This document shows, in pieces, positions 27,413 to 32,873 of a stretch of DNA of 32,873 bases. Position 1 is the first letter of the stretch, and every line of letters begins with the position of its first letter. Below the pieces are notes generated by a model that worked only from the letters and a program-made list of their open reading frames with translations, was not told the origin of the DNA and did not search any database. Made by a program: the position numbers and the translations under genes. Origin of the DNA: a virus; IMG/VR virus record IMGVR_UViG_3300006353_000005, positions 1-32,873 of that record; one strand, written 5' to 3'.

Positions 27413-28888
27413 ATGAACTCCGCCGATCACAACATCTGCGATGCCTGCGAGTGTGTTGCTCATTGCCGAAAGAACGGCTGCATTCCGATTTCCGCGTTGC
27501 CCGTTGCCGCATCAAAGCCAGCAGCAGAGCCGGTGGCGTTCAGCGGCTACCTGTGCAGAGCCTGGGGAGAGACGGAAATTCCCTGCGCGGAAGTGGCCCG
27601 CGACTTCGAGGGCGTGCGGCGCTTCATGGTGCGCGAATGGCTCGGCGATGAAGGCTGCACCGATGCCAGCGGAGATGCCATCTTGCCCGGCCTGATGGCC
27701 GAGCTGGAGGGGCGCGACTGGAAAGACGAGGGCGAATGGAGTGCCGAGTTTGAAATCGGCGGCGTGAGCGTCGAACCTGTCTACGGCTACACCACCCCTC
27801 CCGCTGTGATGCCAGCCGAGCCGCTGCACGTAGGCGACTCGAGCTTCGAGGGCTGGTTTGCCTCGAAGAACATGAAGAACCTCGGGACGAAGCAACTCGC
27901 CCGAGACGCCTACGCCGCCGGCATGAGTGACCCCGCTGTGATGCCAGCAGCGCCGAGCGATGCGGTCTCGGTCGGATTCAGCCCTATGTGGCTGGCCCCT
28001 ATCGACGGAACGCCTGTGCTCCTGCATATGCCAACCACGGGCGATAAGTTCGCCATCGGGCAATGGCATGGGAGCGGTGTCTCGTTGGAGGGGCACTGGG
28101 GTGACGACGAAGGCAACTTCTACGTGCATGAACCTGTTGGTTGGATGAGCTTGGCCGTACTGAGCACGATTGCATCGGGCGCCGCCCGCTCTCAGACCAT
28201 GCAGCCGCAGGCAGACTGGAACGATGGTCGCATTGTCGGTTTGCGTGAAGCCGCAGCGATCATCCTCAAGCAAGAGGGCAAGACGCAGACGCGCGACCGC
28301 ATCCTAAACTTTGTCTCATTGATCGACGCCGTTCCCCGGCCCCAGGCAGAGCCCGCAGCCGGAGAGCAGGCCGGGGCGGTGGCGGAAGCAATGCAGGACG
28401 CTTGGAATGACTGGTGCTCAGATACCGGGTGCTTCCCTGACGACTTCACTCTCAAAGGGAAGACCATCACGTTCAAGGCTGGACGTTGGGCTGCATCGGT
28501 GGCGGCGCACCTCGCCGCACCCGGTGCTGCCATCGCTGCGCGCGAGCAGGAGGCGCCGGAGTGCGAGCGTTGTGGGCTGTCACCGGCAGAACACGCGGCC
28601 GGCCATTGGTGCGACAACCAGTCGTACGCCGTGGCAGCGCCGCATCCGAAGCGCGATGCGCTCATGAAGTTGTCCCAGTTCGCGCACACCGGCGCTCACA
28701 TGGACGAACGGCACATGCGCAACAACCTGTTGAGCATCGCAGACCAACTAATTGCCCTCGCATCGCGCGAGGAAGCACCAGCCACCCCGCAGGCGGGGAC
28801 GGCCAGCATCCCGGCGCTCCACCTTGGCTGGAATGACTGCCTTGCAGCACTCAAGGGCGTGCAGCCTGTCGAGCGGGGGGAGGGATGA
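27413..28888 (+). CDS. Large modular early phage protein, unknown function
   Basis: A 491-residue protein from the ATG at 27413 with AAAGGG before it. It starts with a Cys-rich segment (NICDACECVAHCRKNGCIPI), which could bind zinc. A middle module, MWLAPIDGTPVLLHMPTTGD then PVGWMSL, resembles the DUF551-like W-x-P-I-D-G-T pattern. Near the end is another Cys/His cluster (CERCGLSPAEHAAGHWC). Linkers are Ala/Pro/Glu-rich, and a 17-base direct repeat in two of them suggests growth by module shuffling. Relatives are common in phages of Burkholderiales, where the function is unknown. Confidence 0.6.
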   Translation: MNSADHNICDACECVAHCRKNGCIPISALPVAASKPAAEPVAFSGYLCRAWGETEIPCAEVARDFEGVRRFMVREWLGDEGCTDASGDAILPGLMAELEGRDWKDEGEWSAEFEIGGVSVEPVYGYTTPPAVMPAEPLHVGDSSFEGWFASKNMKNLGTKQLARDAYAAGMSDPAVMPAAPSDAVSVGFSPMWLAPIDGTPVLLHMPTTGDKFAIGQWHGSGVSLEGHWGDDEGNFYVHEPVGWMSLAVLSTIASGAARSQTMQPQADWNDGRIVGLREAAAIILKQEGKTQTRDRILNFVSLIDAVPRPQAEPAAGEQAGAVAEAMQDAWNDWCSDTGCFPDDFTLKGKTITFKAGRWAASVAAHLAAPGAAIAAREQEAPECERCGLSPAEHAAGHWCDNQSYAVAAPHPKRDALMKLSQFAHTGAHMDERHMRNNLLSIADQLIALASREEAPATPQAGTASIPALHLGWNDCLAALKGVQPVERGEG

Positions 28889-29340
28889 GTTCGCGTTCGT
28901 CCTGGAACAAGGGCGCCCACTACGTCGCTGGTGGCCGATCTGCTGAAACCCAGTTCAAGGTTGGTCGCCCTGCTCAAGAGGCGCGCAACTACGTGCCAAT
29001 CGGGACAACGCGGGGCAAGCCCGATGGCTATCTCTACCGCAAGGTCACGGATGACCTGAGCCTCGCCAAAAATCGGCGATGGACACCGGTGCACCGTCTC
29101 GTCTGGGAGGCCGAACACGGCTCAGTGCCAGAGGGCCACACGGTTGCGTTCAAACCAGGCCGGAAGACAACCGAGATCGCGCTGATCACGGTTGATGCGC
29201 TCGAGCTTCTTTCGCGAGCCGAGTTGATGCAGCGCAACCACTACCAGCGCTACCCCAAGGAGGTCGCCCAGCTGATCCAGCTGAAAGGCGCCCTCTCCCG
29301 CCAGATCAACAAGCGTACACGCGCACTGGAGGAATCATGA
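28885..29340 (+). CDS. HNH endonuclease (homing-type)
   Basis: A 151-residue protein overlapping the upstream stop (ATGA). It reads SSRSSWNKGAHYVAGGRSAE, then VPIGTTRGKPDGYLYRKVTD, then the HNH signature VHRLVWEAEHGSVPEGHTVA. A Thr/Ile-rich strand follows (KTTEIALITVDALELLSRAE), then AELMQRNHYQRYPKEVAQL as the basic C-terminal helix region. The core lacks the usual third histidine of some HNH members but has the V-H-R/E-G-H pair. Such genes are mobile in phages and can be free-standing. Function may also be in recombination. Confidence 0.8.
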   Translation: MSSRSSWNKGAHYVAGGRSAETQFKVGRPAQEARNYVPIGTTRGKPDGYLYRKVTDDLSLAKNRRWTPVHRLVWEAEHGSVPEGHTVAFKPGRKTTEIALITVDALELLSRAELMQRNHYQRYPKEVAQLIQLKGALSRQINKRTRALEES

Positions 29341-29624
29341 GCAACCACATCAGCACTGTTCGTCAGCATCTACTCGATCAAATGGCGGCGCTGCGCTCGG
29401 CCAGCGGCTCCGAGGCGATCAAGCAGGAACTGGACCGCGCCAAAGGCATCAGCGAACTCGCGCAAGTCGCCGTCAACACGGCAAAGGTGGAGGTGGACTA
29501 TCTCATTGCCACCGAGCAGACCTGCACGCCGTTCCTGGAGCCCGATACGCCGCGCCTGACGACGGCCGAGGGCATTCCTGGGAGCGGCATCACCAGTATC
29601 ACGCGCCATGCGCTGCAAGGATGA
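29337..29624 (+). CDS. Hypothetical phage protein
   Basis: A 95-residue protein (MSNHISTVRQHLLDQMAALR), ATGA overlap with the HNH gene and GGAGG before the start. It is helical in its first two thirds (SGSEAIKQELDRAKGISELA, then VNTAKVEVDYLIATEQ), so a short coiled coil is likely, with a loop-rich end. Helical products of this type often follow HNH genes in phages, but no role is known. Confidence 0.6.
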   Translation: MSNHISTVRQHLLDQMAALRSASGSEAIKQELDRAKGISELAQVAVNTAKVEVDYLIATEQTCTPFLEPDTPRLTTAEGIPGSGITSITRHALQG

Positions 29625-29629
29625 GCACC

Positions 29630-30091
29630 ATGACTACCCCAACCTCCCCTCTGCTGCCCGAGCCCGCAACAGCGGCGATGAAGGTTACCGCAATGCCACA
29701 TCCATGGATCTGGGATTTCCTCGACGGTAGCGCAGGTTACATGGGCGTTCACTACGGCGAGCGTCACCCCGATCATCCTGGCCTTTTCTGGTGGCGTCCA
29801 TTCCTTCGCCAAGAGGTCGAGGCGATGCGCAAGAACCGCTCCGACGCCGAAGCAGCCCTCAATGCGCTGAGGGCAGAGGTCGAGCAATACCGCCAACTGT
29901 TCAACGCATCGAAGCTCGGCCACGAACAGGCGTTTGCACGATGCCAAGAACTGAGCGCAGATGCTGAGCGGTATCAACTTCTGCGCCGCGGCCAGCGCTG
30001 GAGCGTCATCGACGGCATTGGCAACACGCTGAGGGCCGATGAACTCGATGCTTCCATCGACGCAATGAAGGGAGATGCCCATGCCCGTTGA
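29630..30091 (+). CDS. Hypothetical phage protein with coiled coil
   Basis: A 153-residue protein; ATG 29630 is preferred because the AAGG is 9 bases upstream, while the ATG at 29621 directly abuts it. A loop-rich start (MPHPWIWDFLDGSAGYMG) is followed by a long coiled coil (EVEAMRKNRSDAEAALNALR, then EQYRQLFNASKLGHEQAFAR) and a C-terminal module AERYQLLRRGQRWSVIDGIG ending in LRADELDASIDAMK. The last part is a common ending of small phage proteins of unknown role. Confidence 0.65.
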   Translation: MTTPTSPLLPEPATAAMKVTAMPHPWIWDFLDGSAGYMGVHYGERHPDHPGLFWWRPFLRQEVEAMRKNRSDAEAALNALRAEVEQYRQLFNASKLGHEQAFARCQELSADAERYQLLRRGQRWSVIDGIGNTLRADELDASIDAMKGDAHAR

Positions 30092-30290
30092 ACGTGTCGA
30101 TCCCAGCCGGCTCGCCATCATCGGCGGCGACGAAAGCGACTTGAAGCGCTATATCGAAAGCGATTTCAAGATCCGCAGCGGCCTCTGCCCGAACAACTGC
30201 GGCCTCATGAACGAGAACAACTACGGCCAGGAATGCCCATCCTGCGGCTTCTCGTGCAACACGCGGTCCGAGAAAGGAATGCCCTCATGA
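30081..30290 (+). CDS. Small zinc-ribbon-like protein
   Basis: A 69-residue protein, ATG 30081 with AAGGGAG at 6 bases. After a helical start (SDLKRYIESDFKIRSG) come two Cys pairs: LCPNNCG and ECPSCGFSC. That gives a C-x3-C and a C-x2-C pair suited to binding one zinc ion. Its start overlaps the upstream gene by 11 bases and its stop overlaps the next by ATGA. Zinc ribbons of this size often bind nucleic acid or partner proteins; nothing more can be said. Confidence 0.65.
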   Translation: MPVERVDPSRLAIIGGDESDLKRYIESDFKIRSGLCPNNCGLMNENNYGQECPSCGFSCNTRSEKGMPS

Positions 30291-30583
30291 CCACCCTCCC
30301 CGCCGAGCTTGAGGCGCTGATGCCGAAGCCTTCGTTCCGCCTCACTTGGTACAACAACACCGCAACGTATCACGTCAGCAAGCCGAACATCGGTGGCGAC
30401 CATGACTGCTACACCGCCGACCAGATGCGCGAGGCCATCCTTGCCGCCACTGAGCGCGCTGCAAAACTTGCAACCCAATTCGCCTACGACGCAGCAATCA
30501 AGTACGCCGATGGCTACGTTGTTGATTTCGATCAAGAGGTTGGCGATGCCATAAGGGCACGCACTGGGGGTGGGCAGACATGA
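30287..30583 (+). CDS. Hypothetical phage protein
   Basis: A 98-residue protein from ATG 30287 (MTTLPAELEALMPKPSFRLT), overlapping the zinc-ribbon gene. Its start, a strand-rich part (RLTWYNNTATYHVSKPNIGG) and helix YTADQMREAILAATERAAKL, is a common design in small phage proteins where the phrase Y-T-x-D-Q-M-R-E/x-A appears in the middle. Function is unknown. It overlaps the next gene by ATGA. Confidence 0.65.
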   Translation: MTTLPAELEALMPKPSFRLTWYNNTATYHVSKPNIGGDHDCYTADQMREAILAATERAAKLATQFAYDAAIKYADGYVVDFDQEVGDAIRARTGGGQT

Positions 30584-31107
30584 GCGCGATCATCAGCCCA
30601 TGCGGCAAGTTTCGGCATCGCTTGGAACGCGATGTAGCGATGGTTGGTTTGGTTTTCGCCTATTTCGGCGTCAACCCTTCGACAGCCGACGCATCGATCA
30701 ATGACCAAACGGTCGGAAAGTGGATCGGATTCACGAAGATCAACGGCGGCCGGCGCTTCATCGTCGGCAACGTGTCGGCCTATCGCGCCACGGATGTGAA
30801 GGAACTGGCGAAGGTGCTCATCACGCCGGCGCAGCATCGCGAAAATCTTGAGCACCTGCAACGCATCATTGCCGATGCGGACATTCTGGTTCCATGCTGG
30901 GGCAGCCGAGACAAGGTGCCGAAACACATGCGCGGCGACTTCGACACGGTGCTGGCGATGTTGCTGACAAGTGGCAAGCCTGTGCGGCACTTCGGACTCA
31001 CCAAGGGCGGCGATCCGAAGCATCCGCTCATGCTGGGCTACAGCACGCCGCTGACGGCATACCCCGCAGCAGCCTCTACCAGCACCGAGGAAGGGAGAGA
31101 GGGATGA
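30580..31107 (+). CDS. DUF1643 family protein
   Basis: A 175-residue protein with the DUF1643 order: CGKFRHRLERDVAMVGLVFA, then YFGVNPSTADASINDQTVGK, GGRRFIVGNVSAYRATDVKE, LVPCWGSRDKVPKHMRGDFD and the end FGLTKGGDPKHPLMLGYSTP. The N-P-S-x-A-D...D-x-T and GxPxHPL-like motifs are strongly conserved in this family. The biochemical role has not been established in the knowledge I have. It overlaps both neighbours by ATGA. Confidence 0.88.
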   Translation: MSAIISPCGKFRHRLERDVAMVGLVFAYFGVNPSTADASINDQTVGKWIGFTKINGGRRFIVGNVSAYRATDVKELAKVLITPAQHRENLEHLQRIIADADILVPCWGSRDKVPKHMRGDFDTVLAMLLTSGKPVRHFGLTKGGDPKHPLMLGYSTPLTAYPAAASTSTEEGREG

Positions 31108-31331
31108 GCATCGTTCTCACTGAAGAAGAGTTGGTCGCCATCACGGGCTACAAACTTTCCACCATGCAGCTCGACGTTCTGCGCCGCCGCGGCTTCTACC
31201 GGGCCTACATTGGGCGCAAGGGCGTGATCCTGGAGCGCTCGCACTACGAGGCTGTCACTCGCGGCCAGGACGATGCGCCGGCAGCGCTGCCGCGCAAAGT
31301 CGCCAAGCTCACCCACATGAGGGCTGCATGA
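31104..31331 (+). CDS. DUF4224 family protein next to the integrase
   Basis: A 75-residue protein, MSIVLTEEELVAITGYKLST, with the DUF4224 signature L-T-x-E-E-L-x-x-I-T-G-Y, followed by MQLDVLRRRGFYRAYIGRKG and a basic end. Small DUF4224 proteins lie upstream of integrases in many Burkholderia/Pseudomonas prophages, where they could act as a recombination directionality factor or regulator. Its helix-turn-helix-like first half is compatible with DNA binding. It overlaps the integrase start by four bases. Confidence 0.85.
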   Translation: MSIVLTEEELVAITGYKLSTMQLDVLRRRGFYRAYIGRKGVILERSHYEAVTRGQDDAPAALPRKVAKLTHMRAA

Positions 31332-32422
31332 TCCGCTCTCGCAACACTCCAGACGGCCTGCCGTTCCGCGTGTACGAGCGCTACGGCAAGCGGCTCTACA
31401 GCATCGGCTACAAGATGAAGTCTGGGCGCTGGGCGTTCCGATATCGGTGCTCGGTGGACGATGCCCATCAGATCCAGAAGCTGCGTCGCAATGCGATTGC
31501 CGAGTCCGCGCGCGTCGTGGATGACGTTCCCGAAGGCGGATTTGCTGGCCTAGTAGATGCGTGGTTTGAATGGCAGGAAGGTCTGCCCGAAGGCTCGGCC
31601 AAGAAACGCAAGCAGAGCACCATCGACGAGAACAAGAACGAGGCCCGGCTGCTGAAGGCCGACTGGGGCCATTTCGAGGTGCACGAGATCACCCGGACGA
31701 TGGGCTACGACTACCTCGAAGCCTACGAGCACACGAGGCCCGAGAAGGCGAACAAGGAAATTGCGCTGGCCCGGCTGATTCTGGAATACGCGATTCGCAA
31801 GAACCTGATCCAGACCAACCCACTGGATCGGATCTCGAAGAACAAGCGCGTCAAGGAAGCGAAGCGCTACGTCACCGACGACGAAATGAACATCGTGGTC
31901 GCGACCGGCCGCGAGATGGGCGGACCGTACCACATCATCGCGCTGGCGCTGAAGACGGCGTTCCTGTGCGTCCGCCGGTCATTCGAGGTGCGCAAGGTGG
32001 CACGCGACGCTATCACCGAGGCCGGGATTCTGTGGACGGACTCCAAAGACCCGACCAAGCCGAAGAGCCTGATCCAGTGGTCGCCCGAGTTGCGCGAGAC
32101 CATCGACGAGGTGCTGGCGATCAAGCGGAACAGCCTGGCGGGTTCGTTCCTGCTGTTCGGCAACCTGCAAGGGCAGCGCTACACGAAATCGGGCTGGGGG
32201 AAGCTGCTCGGCACGCTCATGGCGGCGTCCGAGGAAATGGCCGCGGCCATGGACATCGAGTTCCGGCACTTCAGCCTGCAGGACTGCCGGCCAAAGGGTG
32301 TCACGGACAAGCTCGAGCGTGGCGACACGGACACATCGAACGCCACCCTGCATACCAACGAAACCATGATTGCGCGCGTCTATGACCGCCGTGCGACCAA
32401 GAAGGCCACGCCTGCGGGCTGA
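31328..32422 (+). CDS. int: Tyrosine site-specific integrase
   Basis: A 364-residue protein. An N-terminal arm-binding part (PFRVYERYGKRLYSIGYKMK) is followed by the core-binding domain (about 73-170, with DYLEAYEHTRPEKANKEIAL) and the catalytic domain. The catalytic residues seen are Arg216/217 in LCVRRSFEVRK, a Lys in KPKSLIQW (about 246), Arg321 in LQDCRPKG, His342 in LHTNETM and the nucleophile Tyr352 in ARVYDRR. The H-x-x-R box has Gln318 in place of the first His, a tolerated variation. It should recombine the phage with the 3' part of the adjacent tRNA-Asp gene. Confidence 0.92.
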   Translation: MIRSRNTPDGLPFRVYERYGKRLYSIGYKMKSGRWAFRYRCSVDDAHQIQKLRRNAIAESARVVDDVPEGGFAGLVDAWFEWQEGLPEGSAKKRKQSTIDENKNEARLLKADWGHFEVHEITRTMGYDYLEAYEHTRPEKANKEIALARLILEYAIRKNLIQTNPLDRISKNKRVKEAKRYVTDDEMNIVVATGREMGGPYHIIALALKTAFLCVRRSFEVRKVARDAITEAGILWTDSKDPTKPKSLIQWSPELRETIDEVLAIKRNSLAGSFLLFGNLQGQRYTKSGWGKLLGTLMAASEEMAAAMDIEFRHFSLQDCRPKGVTDKLERGDTDTSNATLHTNETMIARVYDRRATKKATPAG

Positions 32423-32432
32423 AAGGGCGACC

Positions 32433-32739
32433 ATGTTCTGCACCAAAATCGAAACGATCCGAGCCAGGAAGCAGCACCAATGCACATGATGCACCCAGAT
32501 CATCGCCAAGGGCGAATCGCACGCCATCTGGAAGTCGGTCGAGGACAGCTGGTTCACCAGCCGCATGCACCCTGAGTGTCATGATGCCCTGGACGAAGAA
32601 CAGCGCCTCAGCGGCGACTCGGAATACATCCCCTACGACAACGAACGTCCAGCATATTCCAAAGACGTCGAACCAGATTCCAAAAACCAAAATGGGCTGC
32701 AAGCCGAAGCGTGCAACCCATTGATTTCTAACGAAAATT
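32433..32739 (+). pseudogene. Small Cys-rich phage gene interrupted by an in-frame TGA
   Basis: From the ATG at 32433 the frame reads MFCTKIETIRARKQHQCT, then a stop TGA (32487-32489), then CTQIIAKGESHAIWKSVEDS, WFTSRMHPECHDALDEEQRL. Homologous-looking phage proteins have H-x-C-x-x-C followed by I-x-x-G-E and later H-P-E-C, so the TGA falls exactly inside a Cys pair where a sense codon such as TGG would fit. The rest of the frame stays open into the tRNA gene. A point mutation to a stop is the simplest reading. The 3' end cannot be fixed. Confidence 0.6.
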
Positions 32740-32816
32740 TGGCGGAGTGGACGGGACTCGAACCCGCGACCCCCGGCGTGACAGGCCGGTATTCTAACCA
32801 ACTGAACTACCACTCC
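32740..32816 (-). tRNA. tRNA-Asp (anticodon GTC)
   Basis: The minus strand reads a complete 77-base tRNA with encoded CCA. It has a 7-bp acceptor stem (GGAGTGG with CCACTCC), the D-loop GTAGTTCAGTTGGTTAGAAT, an anticodon loop CCTGTCACG with GTC, and a T-arm GGGTTCGAGTCCC. Its 3' end points to the prophage integrase, so it is the probable attachment site; the core would be in its 3' half. It marks the right boundary of the prophage. Confidence 0.95.
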
Positions 32817-32873
32817 TGGTAGACAACGTTCGCTCCTTGCGGAACCGAGTGTTGACGACTCGTGCCTGCTTCA

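Noticed and set aside
32487-32489. TGA as a selenocysteine codon between two cysteines
   Set aside because: No SECIS-like hairpin follows and the protein type is a zinc-binding phage protein; a nonsense mutation is simpler.
32565-32822. Open frame across the tRNA-Asp gene ending in a WTGLEPATPG-type sequence
   Set aside because: This peptide is the well-known false translation of a tRNA on the opposite strand; only its first part is kept, as the remnant of the interrupted gene.

Overview
The window is most of an integrated, temperate, siphovirus-like prophage in a GC-rich proteobacterium. A Burkholderiales host is the best guess, from gene content resembling Burkholderia/Bordetella/Variovorax-type phages and the high-GC third codon positions; this is an inference without a search. 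The right end is the host junction: a complete tRNA-Asp(GTC) gene on the minus strand (32740-32816), with a tyrosine integrase just inside it (31328-32422). The left end is cut inside the tail tape measure gene, so the lysis genes, the rest of the tail and the other attachment site are outside the window.

The prophage has two divergent halves meeting at an immunity region near 19.3-21.2 kb. On the minus strand, reading leftward, come a Cro-like protein, a CII-like regulator, a ParB-like protein, a replication-type protein, several small winged-helix and HNH proteins and a DUF1064 nuclease. These end at a hairpin terminator near 13.23 kb. A roughly 275-base gap follows, and then the late operon: HNH, small and large terminase, a small membrane protein, portal, prohead protease, HK97-type capsid, structural/SGNH-hydrolase insert genes, head-tail adaptors, tail tube, tail assembly chaperone with a canonical -1 frameshift signal, and the tape measure.

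On the plus strand, the repressor, a small overlapping gene and a membrane-anchored BamE-like protein form a short operon closed by a terminator at 21.1 kb. An operator/promoter block (21.13-21.22 kb) then drives a long, tightly overlapped array of small genes. These include a phage-encoded acyl carrier protein, an HD phosphohydrolase, a YbcO-like nuclease, an HNH protein, a DUF1643 protein, a DUF4224 protein and the integrase.

The most important feature is a complete diversity-generating retroelement (DGR) at 24.2-27.1 kb. It has two variable proteins with DUF1566/C-type-lectin-like C-termini, an Avd accessory protein, one template repeat and a reverse transcriptase with a YVDD active site. 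Aligned by eye, the template repeat matches variable region 1 over 99 bases with 13 differences and variable region 2 over 101 bases with 14 differences. Every difference lies at a template adenine. One template therefore appears to have diversified two different proteins, and the cassette lies in the early/integration arm rather than beside the tail genes. The reverse-transcriptase reading frame is open through the template repeat, and no usual start codon lies between the repeat and the conserved RT region.
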